Part shown: positions 39,538 to 49,876 of the stretch, one piece after another
How positions within the stretch are numbered: position 1 is the stretch's first letter
How the letters are laid out: each line of letters starts with the position of its first letter
NCBI GenBank assembly: GCA_009829735.1
Contig: CM020620.1
Coordinates: forward strand, 14,939,420 to 15,003,419
Source of the DNA: Pyropia yezoensis
Taxonomy: Eukaryota; Rhodophyta; Bangiophyceae; Bangiales; Bangiaceae
Reading direction: 5' to 3'
Length of the DNA stretch: 64,000 nt
Position numbers and translations under genes: made by a program
Notes under the pieces: model-generated
What the model saw: only the letters and a program-made list of their open reading frames with translations
What the model was told of the DNA's origin: nothing
Database searches by the model: none

Positions 39538-41857
39538 CTACGACTCCTCCCCGTCCACGTCACCGAACCCATCCCTGTCCCCTTCCTCTTCGTCATCGTC
39601 GTCGGCGCCGTCGTCGCCCTCATCATCATCAGGGTGGCCAATCAGGACGATCGCAGCGCGCTCAACGCTGTCCTTACAATCGACGTCTGAGGCGTCGACA
39701 TTGACGACGTCGAAGTCCACCTCATCGTCCTCAGCTACATCACCCCCTACCGACCGCCCACTTCCACGGCGTGCACCCTCAGCACGTCCTCTAGCATCCG
39801 CTGCAGGTACACGGGCGTTTCCAGAAGCAGCTCCCGCAGCAGCAGAGCGGGGGGTTGTCACAGGCAGGTCCACATCCAGGGCGTCGATGGCGTCCTGGGC
39901 TTTGGCCACTTTTGTGGCCATTGAGCACGTCCCCCGTGATGGTGGCCGCTCGCCCCGGTAAGGGCCAGAACTGCCAGCCGCGGCGGCACTCTCCGTGCCG
40001 GTACGCGCCGGCGTGCTGTCGGACGACGGCGCGACGACACCAGCTCCCGGACTCTCGGCGCGCTCGGCGCGGACGGTCTCCGCCGACGCCCTCCCAAGGT
40101 CCACCGCCAGCTTCAGCATCATGGGGCGGAGCTCGATCCTCTCCGGCGTGCTCCTCAGGGCGCAAGAAGAAGTCGATGGCCACCTTACGGCTCTCCAGAC
40201 GGTACGCTGCCTCGGCCAGGGCTGCCTTTTTTGCCACGGATTCCGCTACGCTCAGCATGGCCTTTTTTGATGCGTTCAGGGAGGCCTCAAGAGCATCCTC
40301 CTTCTTCTCCACGTGCGCTGCGCGCTGCGCAGCTTGCCGCCCCAAGGGCCGGCCTTGGAGCGCGTCGTACTCCTCCCGCTTGCGCTTGCCCTTTCCCTTG
40401 CCTGTTTCTTGGCCGCCGTCGGCGGGTGCACTCTGAGACTCAGTGTCGTAGTCCAACTCGTCCTCGTCCCCAGCATCGTCAATGAACAGGCGTTCCATCT
40501 CAGGGTTGGCGGACGCGCCGCTCCACTTGCCCATACCACGCAACACCTGCCAGCACGGTTGCCAATTCTCTGGCACGAGGCGCGCACGGCGCACCGACGC
40601 ACTCTTGCCTTGCTCCCTGAGCACCTTCTCGTAGTCCACGTCCTTCCGCTCGGCAGCGTAGGCACTCGGTGCCGTCTACAAACACCGCGCCGCGCGCAGC
40701 ACAGACTCCTCGTTCATGTTCCCCGTCAGGCGCGTGCTAGCAACATGGTAGAAATGCGCAAAGCGCTGGTAGCAAGGACCAATGTTGCGCTGAAACTCGT
40801 TCTTGGCCGACGTTTGGGGGCGGTTACTCCACCGGCCGCGCATTTCAAACTATGTCAGCTTAGGCGGCGTGCGGCGAACAAACGCAAACCAGATGCTAGA
40901 CCACAGAGTGGGCACCTGCTGGCTCGTCCCCACGCTTGCATCTTGCGTGCACTGCTTGTGCGCCTCACAGAGCGCGACGCGCTGAGGGGTAGTCCAGACC
41001 CTGCGCTTTCCAGCCTTCTTGCCATTCTTGCTTTTCCGGGGCCCACCAGTGCCAGCCATCACCTCCTGCACAGAGGCGTTTTCAGGCGTCTGCGCAGCAC
41101 CAGGGGATGGCGGACCGTCAGGCCTTGCCTCGCCAGCCGGAAATGGTCAGGCACCCACACGCCCTGCTCCACCAGCTGCAGGGGGCGACGTACGGGCAGT
41201 GCCTCCCCGCACAGCAGCACGGGGAGACCGAGCCGCAGGCCCAACCCCACCATCAGCAGGGGGCGACGGAGCTGCGCGTCCTGCCCCGCCACCTCGCGGG
41301 GACCCCCCAGCACAGCGGGGAGAATGAGCAGGTCCAGCCGCCGCGCTTGCGCGTCGAGCCGCTGTCGCCACAGAGACTGCTCGGGCCCGTTCCGTGTCTT
41401 GGATCTGCTTAATAATAGCTGCCCGCGCCGCGGCTGCGCCAGCTCTTCCACTGCGCGCAATGGCATTATCAGTGATAGCCTGCCTCGCCCTCGCAGCGCT
41501 AGCGTCTTGGGCCACTCGATTGGCGGCCGCCGCGCGGGTTTCGTCCTCCACCTCACCGCACCGGGTCATAAAGTCCTGCGACGTGCCAGCCGTCAAAGGG
41601 GCGCCACTGCGTGAGCCGCTGCGCCCACCAACATATACACCGCCGCGCCCGCCGCCTCTGCTCCCACATCGACGAGCACGAGCACCACCTCGGCCAGTCA
41701 CAGGTGCTGGGGCGAGTGGCGGGGTTTCTGGCGTAGCAGGGGAGCCGGGGGGGGCTCGTGCACGAGCTGGGGTGGCGGCGTGGGTGACGGCGGGGGCGGG
41801 GGCGGCGGAGGGTGTGGCGTCCCTAGCTGCGGCGCTGGCCGATGCGGCGGCAGCCAC
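39538..41857 (-). pseudogene. Myb/SANT-NAM-like Harbinger accessory protein, broken
   Basis: One frame from 41857 down to about 40160. It is interrupted only by TGA 41149-41147, TAG 40852-40850 and TAG 40678-40676, then a frameshift near 40160 into an acidic tail (MMLKLAVDLGRAS... to 39538). A Myb/SANT-like part, RVWTTPQRVALCEAHKQ...LWSSIWFAFV, lies at about 41010-40870. Further on, NWQPCWQVLRGMGKW and GRPLGRQAAQRAA match the NAM-associated C-terminal pattern (W-x-L...KW...RP-x-G-x-K). Such proteins partner PIF/Harbinger transposases, binding DNA and importing the nuclease. The part above 41147 is Ala/Gly-rich and may be a separate protein. It converges on the transposase across the minisatellite, so both probably come from one element. 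Confidence 0.6.
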
Positions 41858-41985
41858 AATGTTGGCGGCGTAGCTCTCGGTAGGAGATTCTATGTCGCCG
41901 TGTGGGTTGCGGGGTGCCCTCCAAAAAAAGGCTGCACCAGCAAAGGGGGCAAGGGAGGGGGTCCCGCCTCTCTGGGCAGTAGCGC

Positions 41986-43077
41986 CTAATGAAATCCTGG
42001 CGGCGCCGCCCCGGCTTGAACGCTCAGACTGGCTGCTGCTGCTGTTGCCGCAGGTTGAGGAAATGAAGATGCTTGGCTCAGTGCAGGCGGTAGTGCAGAC
42101 AGAGGTAGGCCTGGGTTGCTGGGGGGGCTCATCGTAGTGGCAGGATGAGACCGTAGAGCCCCTGTCATCGTCGGGGTTGGCACCGCCACCAAGAGGGGTG
42201 ATGTCGTCGGTTGGGGAGGCGCCGCCGCCGCCCTCAGGTCCAGAGGGGTTGCTGGACCGGCGGCCGGTAACTGCGTCCTCCTCCGCTGAGGACGCTCCAG
42301 ACTCGCCGGCGGAGTGGGTATCGGCCGCTTTGCAGGCGGCCGCGACTGCCTCCTCGGCTCTGTTGCGCGCGACACAGGCGACGTCGTGTCGTCGCTCCTG
42401 CTCGAGCGCCGCCTCGGGGGCGGCGACCGGCTCGAACTTCTTACTACGTTGCGCGAGCCACAGCCGCGGCGGCCGGCCCGGTGGCCGTGCCGTGACGGCG
42501 ACTGGTCCCCCAGACCGTCCTCAAGCGCCCGAGCGGCTCGTCGATAGCGCCGCGCCTCGTGCTCCAGCTCCGACAACTGGAAGCTCAGGATGTCGTCCCA
42601 TGCCGGCCGCATCGCAGCGGGTGGCGTCCAGCCCACGACTGGGGGTGACGGGGACGTCCAGCTCGCCGCCTGTGGCGGCGGGTTCCAGTGCCCGGGTGGT
42701 TGTGGCACGGGGGTCCAGTTCCCTAGCAGTGGTGGAGGGGGGGTCCAGCTCCGCGGTGGCGGCTGCGGGCCGCGATACAGCGGTGGTGGCGATGGCGGGC
42801 CGTTCCGCCCGGGAGGGGGGGGTGGTCCCCCCCGCCGTGGGGATGGCGGAGGAGGGCCCCCCCGAGGAGGTGGCGGTCCAGGCGCCGGAACGCCATCTTG
42901 CGGGTGGCCAGGGGGGGGGAGCGGGGAGGTCGTGGATGTTGGGGAGGGAACGGGCGCGGGGGCGGGGGCGGGGGCGACGAAGACCGTCTCCGGGAGTGCG
43001 CTCGAGTCTTTGGGTAGTCGCTGCCACGCGGGTGGTCCTCCTCCCGCTGGCGACGACCGCCCATCGTCCGACAGCAT
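41986..43077 (-). CDS. Proline-rich protein of unknown function
   Basis: Open from MLSDDGRSSPAGGG (ATG 43077; the frame is open further, to 43230). The N-terminal half is Pro-rich, with Trp spaced every 10-11 residues in W-T/N-P-P-P type units (RSWTPPPP, GNWTPVPQPP, GHWNPPPQ, ASWTSPSPP, GWTPP). A short predicted helix follows (AWDDILSFQLSELEHEARRY), then an Arg/Ser-rich, SR-like part and a Pro/Ala tail. The regular Trp spacing favours this strand over the long opposite frame. Upstream of the Harbinger accessory gene on the same strand; it could belong to the element or to the host. Confidence 0.45.
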   Translation of the reverse strand: MLSDDGRSSPAGGGPPAWQRLPKDSSALPETVFVAPAPAPAPVPSPTSTTSPLPPPGHPQDGVPAPGPPPPRGGPPPPSPRRGGPPPPPGRNGPPSPPPLYRGPQPPPRSWTPPPPLLGNWTPVPQPPGHWNPPPQAASWTSPSPPVVGWTPPAAMRPAWDDILSFQLSELEHEARRYRRAARALEDGLGDQSPSRHGHRAGRRGCGSRNVVRSSSRSPPPRRRSSRSDDTTSPVSRATEPRRQSRPPAKRPIPTPPASLERPQRRRTQLPAAGPATPLDLRAAAAPPQPTTSPLLVAVPTPTMTGALRSHPATTMSPPSNPGLPLSALPPALSQASSFPQPAATAAAASLSVQAGAAPPGFH

Positions 43078-44898
43078 ACATGTCGGTCCCGCGGGGTGCA
43101 CCCGCGTACAAACTCGATGCCACTCACAGGATAGATGACATTCTGAATGATGGGGAGGTCGGAGTGGAGACTCACCAGACCAGCGCACAGGAAGTACGGA
43201 GCCCGTGCGCGGGGGAAAAGTCGGCAGCAAGGGGGTTCTGCGACACAGCAGAGTCAGGTATGATTGCGACGTTGCTGCAGGGCGCCGTGGGCTATCGACG
43301 AGGGTGTCGACTCGGACTTGCTGCGAGTGGAGAGGCCGGCGGGCTCCTCAACGGTGCGCGTGACCCCACTGCGTCCTACTTGCGCGACCTCTTCGCAAAG
43401 AGTCAAAGAAAGAGTCACCAGGGGGGGGGGGGGGGGGGGGGGGAAAGGGAGCATCAACGCTGCCGACCCGTACACTGTCAACGAGCCCCCAACGTCGTGG
43501 GCGCGCTGGGAAGGCGGGCGTGGCCGCAACTGGACAGACGCCGCCCACCACTCGCGCTGGTCCAAGATTTTTTTGTGGCCTCGCAGGCAGAGAACAGCAA
43601 AGTGACGAGTTGCGCCGGATGAAAGGAGGGGGTGGAGGAGAGGACACCTCTCGCTCGAGGCGCCTCTCTCCACGCCGGCACGCCGCGGAACGTACTCGCG
43701 CCGGCATCGGATGGCCTGGGAGGACGGGAGGGGAACGGGTGGTGGGAAGTCTATCTCGGCGGCGCAAGTAATTGGGTGGGCGGGTGCTCGCTGGGGAGGG
43801 GGCGGCCGAGGGTCCTGCGACGGGTGTCCTTTTTTGGAAAAAATGATCTGGCGACTCGCAGACTGGTGACGCGGGCCAAGTCACGCGATTCCACGAGAAT
43901 CCGAACGGCGGGCGCCGGCAAAGCCCATGCTGCCGCCCGGCGCATGCGGCGGGGGAGTCGAGGGTGAAGAGCGAGGCGAACCATGGCAGCCGCGACGCGT
44001 CGGCCTCTCAGGGTGGCACCCCGGTGGCACCCCGTGCAAGGGGGTGCGCGTGTGTGGATGATGCACGTAGGTCCCTCTGCAGTCTCGTTGCAACAATGGG
44101 GCTGCATGCCGCGGCATGCTCCACGAAAATCTCGCACGGCGGCGTACGGCGGGTAGCACCTTAGCAGCCTTGACGGGTTGGTCCACCACCGCCTACACCG
44201 CAAGCACAAAAAAAACACCGAAAGTATCAAACTCAACGCGCCCAAATTGCCATGGCAAGCTCTAATCGACCGATAACTCTCAGGATCTGCCGCGAACTGT
44301 CTTCGAAATGTACAGTTCTGCTCAAAGCCAGCTCCCGATTCAACCAGTTCGCCTTTGGTGTACCTCGAATGCACCACCACTCCATCGTGTGGCCCACACC
44401 GCACGACCTCTGGCGATCTCAGAGACACTCCACCAGGCCCATGCACTGGAAAATTTGCAGGTGTCATGTGCATCGATGTCATGCCGACAACGTTGAGCCC
44501 TCCGTTGGCGACCACAAGGCGTCGTGTGCACGTGTCCCAGGAAGGCATCAGATATGCGAGTTATACACAGCCCGCCAAGGCTGCACACGGTGCATAATCT
44601 TCAGATTAACGTTGATTCTGTGAGAGCCGTCCGATAATCCAAGTCATGACTGTGCGGTTGGAGCGATACAAGTGGGCATCGGAGAGGCCTGTGGGACGGA
44701 TTTGGGCGTCTCTCAGTGCCTGGCCTCTTGAGTTTCGGTCAAAAGACAGAGTTTTGTCATCGCTTCATTGCTTCTGCGTGGAGGGCCACGGAGCGCCGAC
44801 GAGACCGCTTGAAGGCGAAGCTGTCGTATTTTGGGCATGTAGCCCATGTCTCGACCTCAAGTACATTGCGGTCACGAGCACCCCCGATAGTCCATGTA
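43078..44898. other. Intergenic, no supportable gene
   Basis: Includes a ~20-bp G run at 43422-43443 and a GC drop after about 44190. A minus-strand frame from 44548 has a protein-like first 100 residues but no recognised motif. Plus-strand text near 44760-44850 faintly resembles the end of a LINE reverse transcriptase. Neither is strong enough to call. Confidence 0.4.
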
Positions 44899-45098
44899 CA
44901 GTCAGTATTGGGCATTGTCCCGGGCTGTGGCACGGCTGACAGAACTGTATGACTTGCCGCGGCCTCTGCTACTTTTAGCAACGATCGGCGATTCTCGCAG
45001 TGTAGATCCATGTGTAAGACCAGGATAGTCGATCGATCGTGACTGAGTATTGTCACGGACGTGACAATATCCAGTCAGACAATACCCAATACATACTG
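44899..45098. mobile_element. 200-bp MITE with Tc1/mariner-type ends
   Basis: Left end CAGTCAGTATTGGGCATTGTC, right end (complement) CAGTATGTATTGGGTATTGTC: 18 of 21 match. Both are flanked by TA (44897-44898 and 45099-45100). Inside is a perfect small hairpin TATTGTCAC-GGAC-GTGACAATA (about 45047-45068). No coding capacity. CAGT starts with TA duplication fit the Tc1/mariner/pogo superfamily, but the ends differ from those of the 4367-5137 element. Confidence 0.75.
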
Positions 45099-45576
45099 TA
45101 CTATCGCGATAGCAGCACCAATGAGGTGCTCTCACGTGGCACACGTGGCGTTCTAAATGACCATTTCAGACCATTAGTCTCACGTTGGTGGGTACGCTCT
45201 TAGGCACGCCCCACGACCACGGGTTGCCCAACGATCCGGTGGGCGGAGGTGGGCCGAAATCTCGAGACAAGTGCGCTCCACTCCGGAGCTGTACCTGGAC
45301 CTGGATCAAACGAGCCTGGGTAGCCTCGAAGCTACCTACCGGTACAGAAGTACTGCACAGCGTGCGGCGCCGAGGTCGAGTCACGATAGCCGCTTACGAA
45401 TAATCGCCCGTGTTCCTCACCCTCTTTCACCGAGTGCGACGCGCCGCTGCAGCTGGGCGATTGATTTGCGTCCCTCTCTTCACCCACCGTACATAGAACC
45501 CCCCCCTCGTTGGCCCAAGTCCTCCTTTCCCTCAAGAGAATGATCAACAGCTACCCCCTCCCTACGTACTCCCTTC
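45099..45576. other. 5' flank of the glycosyltransferase gene
   Basis: No gene. GC rises gradually towards 45576. No clear TATA box; the start codon context is TTCATGC. Confidence 0.4.
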
Positions 45577-47829
45577 ATGCAAGGACCTCAGCGAATGAAG
45601 ACGATGACCACCCCGGGGGGGCCCGCCAAACGCGACCGCCCCCACCAACGGGCGGCGGCGCAGGCCGTGGGGCCCCACCCACCGGTGGCGGTGGTGGCAA
45701 AGGCGGCGGCTGTGGGCTCCCGCCGCCGCCGCTGGGGGATGCCAGGGGCAGTGGTGGTGGCGGCCGCAGCCGTTGTCGCCGCCGTTGCAGCCGTCGACCG
45801 GCACGTCCTTGTTCTCCCCGCCGGGCGGATGGTGGTGGCTTGGTTGGGATGGGGGGGCGGCGGCGACGACGTCGTGGGGCATGCGGCCGCAGCTGCCGGC
45901 GCTGCCGGCGGGGGCGCCAAGGCCGCCGCCCTGGCCCCCCCCCCGCCGCTGGGCGCGTCGTTTCGACTTCCCCTGGACGCGACGCCCGCGCCAGGCGAGA
46001 CGGTCAACGTGCCGAGGACACTGGCGGCGCTGGTGCTGCCTCGCCTCCCCCCTCCGCCCTTGCCCCTGCCGCTGCCCAAGAAGCCGCCCCCGGTGCCCCG
46101 CTCGGTCGGGGCGGCCCCGCCACCGTCACCGGCACCGTCGCCGCCGCAGGTGGCCATTGCCCTTTACGTGGCCGGGAGCTTCCGCAAGTTCGCCGTGACA
46201 CCCACCCACCTGCGCGTCACCCACTGCCTTGTTGGCGGCACCGCGGTGCCCCTGTCCCATCAGTACGAAGGGGTGTGGGTTTGTTCCGTTGAGGCGGGAG
46301 TGGTGGCGGGGCTGACCCGGGGGGACCCCCTGTCGGTCCTCGTTGATGCGGACGAGCCGCTGGTGAGGGGCAACTGGACGGCGGTACGGGAAGAGGTGGC
46401 CCGGGGGGTGACCCGGATGGAACGGATTCCGGCTTTGGGGGGGGGCGTCACGGGGGGTTTGGCTGTCACGACCGCCGCCCGTTGGGGGGAGACGGTCAAC
46501 GTGGACCCGCCCGCCGCTGGCGCCGCCGCCGCCGCCGCAGCCGCCGCCGCACAAGCAGCCGCCGGGGCCAGTGCCCCCACGGCGGTGACCCCCGCCGTAA
46601 CGGCGACGACGGGCGTCTACCGGGTGTGCGCGAAGATGCAGTCCATCTACCCGCCCGCCGTGGCGGTGGCGTGGATGGAGTACCACGCCCGCCTGGGCGT
46701 TGACCGCCTCTTCCTCTACTCCAACGTGGCCAACAGCACGGCCGTGGCGGCGGCGGTCGCCGCTGCCCCCCGCGGCGTGCGCGACGCGATTGAGGTGGTC
46801 CACTGGCCGTGGCCGCAGGCGGAAGTGGCGGGGACCAACCTGTTTCTCGCCGCCGCCCGTGGGCGCTGCCGGTGGGTGCTCCTCTTTGATGTCGACGAGT
46901 GGCTGCTGGTGCGGGAGTCGGAGCTGCCGCCGCCGTCGCGGCCGGGCCGCCGCTACCGCCACGGCCACGGTAGGCGTGGCGGTGGTGGTCGTGGTGGTCG
47001 TGGTGGTCGTGGTGGTCGTGGCGGTGGTGGCGACGGTGGTGGTGGTGGTGGTGGCCGCGGCAGTGGCGTCGGAGAGGAGGAGGAGGTGGTGGGGGAGCCG
47101 CAGCTGCCACCGATGCTGCGCGCGCTGTCCGCCCTCAACGCGTCGACCGGCGTGTCGGCCTTTACTGTTCCGTCTGTGATGATGGGCTCGGGCGGGCAGG
47201 TGGCCGACGCCCACCGCCCCTATCCCGACGTGTACACCCACCGGCTGGTCGACGCGGTGGCGCCGTGCAAGGCGCTGGCGCGCACCACCGACACCTTTCC
47301 GCTCACGCACACGCACACGCTGGAAATGCGGGTGACCCGGTCGCGGATGACCATGGTGCCGGGCGCGGTGCTGCGGCTGCCGCCATCCCCGGCCGGCGCC
47401 GTCAGCGCCGACGGCCAGGACAGTGACAGCGACGACGGCGACGACAACGCCGACGACGACGCCGCCGGGGAGCCGCTCGCCCCCCTGGTCATGGCGCACT
47501 ATGGCTACCGCAGCTGGGAGGAGGAGGTGGCCAAGCGGTCTGCCGGGCGGGCGGCGGAGAATGTGGACACCTGGTGGTACCCCAACGTCGCCCGGGCGGG
47601 GGTGGCGCTCCCCGCCAACGCGTCGGCCGCCGACCGCCGCGCCGCTCACCTGTCGCTGGTCGGCCAGGCGGGGTGGGGGGAAATGCGCGACGCGTGGCGC
47701 GCCGTGATGCGGCGGCCGTGGCGGCCGCCAGTGGTTGTCGCTGCCGACGCAGACGCCGCCGGGCTGGCCGACTGGGTGGACGCGCCGAGCCTCATCCCCC
47801 GGGCCAACCCCCTCGTGAGGGCGACGTGA
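45577..47829 (+). CDS. GT92/DUF23-like glycosyltransferase, type II membrane protein
   Basis: 750 codons, uninterrupted. An N-terminal basic stretch (SRRRRW) is followed by one hydrophobic segment (residues ~57-73), the signal-anchor layout of Golgi transferases. After a Pro/Ala stem and a ~200-residue domain comes VYRVCAKMQSIYPPAVAVAW, then MEYHARLGVDRLFLYSN, WPWPQAE, and CRWVLLFDVDEWLLV with the DVD metal/nucleotide-sugar site (D438-x-D440). A Gly-rich expansion interrupts the fold at about 465-500. Later, THTHTLEMRVTRSRMTMVPG and HYGYRSWEEEVAKR match the C-terminal part of the family. Likely transfers a sugar (galactose in characterised GT92 members) to a glycan in the secretory path. Donor and acceptor are unknown. 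Start ATG 45577 is the first in frame before the anchor. Confidence 0.85.
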   Translation: MQGPQRMKTMTTPGGPAKRDRPHQRAAAQAVGPHPPVAVVAKAAAVGSRRRRWGMPGAVVVAAAAVVAAVAAVDRHVLVLPAGRMVVAWLGWGGGGDDVVGHAAAAAGAAGGGAKAAALAPPPPLGASFRLPLDATPAPGETVNVPRTLAALVLPRLPPPPLPLPLPKKPPPVPRSVGAAPPPSPAPSPPQVAIALYVAGSFRKFAVTPTHLRVTHCLVGGTAVPLSHQYEGVWVCSVEAGVVAGLTRGDPLSVLVDADEPLVRGNWTAVREEVARGVTRMERIPALGGGVTGGLAVTTAARWGETVNVDPPAAGAAAAAAAAAAQAAAGASAPTAVTPAVTATTGVYRVCAKMQSIYPPAVAVAWMEYHARLGVDRLFLYSNVANSTAVAAAVAAAPRGVRDAIEVVHWPWPQAEVAGTNLFLAAARGRCRWVLLFDVDEWLLVRESELPPPSRPGRRYRHGHGRRGGGGRGGRGGRGGRGGGGDGGGGGGGRGSGVGEEEEVVGEPQLPPMLRALSALNASTGVSAFTVPSVMMGSGGQVADAHRPYPDVYTHRLVDAVAPCKALARTTDTFPLTHTHTLEMRVTRSRMTMVPGAVLRLPPSPAGAVSADGQDSDSDDGDDNADDDAAGEPLAPLVMAHYGYRSWEEEVAKRSAGRAAENVDTWWYPNVARAGVALPANASAADRRAAHLSLVGQAGWGEMRDAWRAVMRRPWRPPVVVAADADAAGLADWVDAPSLIPRANPLVRAT

Positions 47830-49876
47830 GAGACGCTACGGCGGTAGCTAAATAGGTAGCATGGGTGGGGTGGGTGGCGGTGGCCGCCCCCCCTTGACTT
47901 CGCATAAAAAAGTGGTCCGCCAGACAGCAGCCACCGCTCGTCCGCACCACTGCACTGCCTCAAAGTCTGTAGCGATCTAAAAAACGTTCCAGATTCGGTC
48001 CGAGACTCTGAGAAGGGATTGGGACTCGTCAGCGGAACAAAAAAGACTCCTATCCTCTCCGCGAGACCCAGAGCGTTTGAGACTTCCCGGCCACCAGTCT
48101 TTTTCTCTCTCTGGACAGACGGGATATCTTTTCCTCTCTTCTACTGCTGCAATTCCCCATTCCTCTTGCTTGGGACGACCGATTCCGCAGCGCGCGCCTC
48201 ACATTTCGGGACACCTATCCGAGGCGTGCAGGAGTTGCACGGCGGTGATCGCGTACCCATGCCGCGTGACCCGCCCTCCGACGCCGTCACGTCGTTCGCC
48301 ATCGACTTAGACCGTAGTGCATGCTCCTCCCCCTAGCCCCGTCCGCCCCCGCCCACCTCCACCTCCACTACCACCATCGGCTCGTCCTCCCTGTCGCCGG
48401 CCGCCACGGCAGCCGCCGCCGCAGTCGCCGACCGCCACGCCCTGTCCGTGGCGGTCTCCCACCGCTCAGCGTTTGAGCGGTGGGCGCCCGCGCAGGCGTG
48501 CCCGGGCGTTGACCGCTCCAGCCTCCACCGGCCGCCGCTGACGCCCGCGCCCACCGTCGCCGGGCGGAGGGGGGAGCTGGGGGGGTCGGCGGTGGGCCGC
48601 GCGGCGATCGCCCTCGGCGCTGCTGCCAATGCTGACCAGTTGGCCCTTCACGGTGCGCCGTCTTCACTTCGGCGGGCGGTGGAAATGGCCTGCTGGCGAG
48701 TGCGTGCGGTGGCCACCATGATTGTTGTCGCGTGGGCGGCGGTGGTGCACGTGGCGTGGGAGCGGGCGTCTGAGGGGGCGGGAGGGACGTCTTTGCCTAT
48801 CGAGCCCTTCCCCGCTCGCTGGGGCTCTCTGGGTCTTATTTGATGTCTGACTGGTTTCGACCTGCCCCCCCCTGCTGTCCATTTCTTCTCTGTGTCCTTT
48901 ACATGCGTTCCTTGGTCCCTTTGCCTCTATAGCCCCTCACTTCTTTACGCGCCGGCAGGGCGGGCTGCCAGCATCCCGATGGACATTATGAAGTAAGGGG
49001 CTGGGTGCCTGTTTCGTGCTCGTGAGTGTGGGGGGGGGGGGCATCGGTATGCAGTGAGCGGTCGAGAACTTAGTGGGGGTGACCGATTGGTAGGCAGTGA
49101 AGTGGTCAATACCACTGTACGGCACAAGGGCTGAGTGCGATGTGGGGGACTCTTTTTTGACGCTCCTCCCTTTACTCGCTGCTTGCCATGATTGTTCCTC
49201 TCCATCCTGCTTCTTCTGCCTGCTGTCTGCCGCCTGTCTTCCACCACTCTGTCCACCATCTTCTCACCACCCTCTCCCCCCTTCCTAGTAGATCACTTCG
49301 GCCCCTTCTTCCCGTGGAGGCGGGTTGGGCGGTGCGGAGTCAGTGTACTGAGCACTGGGATTTAGACATGTAAAAAAAAGTGGTGTCTGTCCATCAATGA
49401 CCAATCCCGGACAACAGCCCTGGAGGCTTCAGAACACTCTTCTCAAGATCTCTTTTTCTCTCCGCTCCCTCATATCCTTTAGTGGGGTATCTTTGACGGC
49501 TGGTGGCAAGACGTTTTCAAGTTCTCTCTCCACGGATATCTCATCTGTCATTTTTGCGCTTTTCAGGAAGTGCCGTGACCGCGTTGAGATCCCAGATCCG
49601 CCGTCAACCGACGGCTGCGCGCTCAGCCGTGCGCGTGAGACCGTCGCTGTCTGCGACGGCAACCTTTCCCCCCACGGTGGCCGACGGCCGTGGGCCGCGA
49701 CCGCCACCGTGGCGTGACCCCGACGCCCCCACCGCTGCCCTCCCGCCCCCCCCCCCCCCCCTTCTTCCCACGCCACCACCCTCTCCACTCCCCTTCCGAA
49801 GTTGTCGTCTCTTCCTTCCCCCCCCCCCCCTCTTGGCCGTCGCCACCCCGCGCAATCCAGCGTATGGAGCACAGCC
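47830..49876. other. Intergenic, no supportable gene
   Basis: The first 400 bp and 48850-49650 have lower GC. A short frame at 48448-48843 (plus) contains a hydrophobic helix near its end (VRAVATMIVVAWAAVVHVAW) but no family signature. C runs occur at 49748-49762 and 49819-49830. Confidence 0.45.

Noticed and set aside
12596..41149. Alternative genetic code (TAG/TAA read as Tyr or Gln) for the whole genome
   Set aside because: The uninterrupted genes end normally at such codons and use TAC for Tyr throughout, so a general reassignment is not supported.
40313..41614. 433-codon plus-strand frame
   Set aside because: Complement of the Myb/NAM-like gene, whose motifs are recognisable on the minus strand.
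42177..43622. 481-codon plus-strand frame
   Set aside because: Opposite the Pro-rich minus-strand ORF, runs through a G run, and has no motif; the minus strand has regular Trp spacing.
43751..44548. 265-codon minus-strand frame with a protein-like first 100 residues
   Set aside because: No recognised motif, changing composition after ~100 residues, and no support from context. Could be an old fragment.
44716..44952. Possible LINE reverse-transcriptase tail (RRDRLKAKLSYFGHV)
   Set aside because: Only a vague likeness to the end of LINE RT frames; no catalytic motif upstream.
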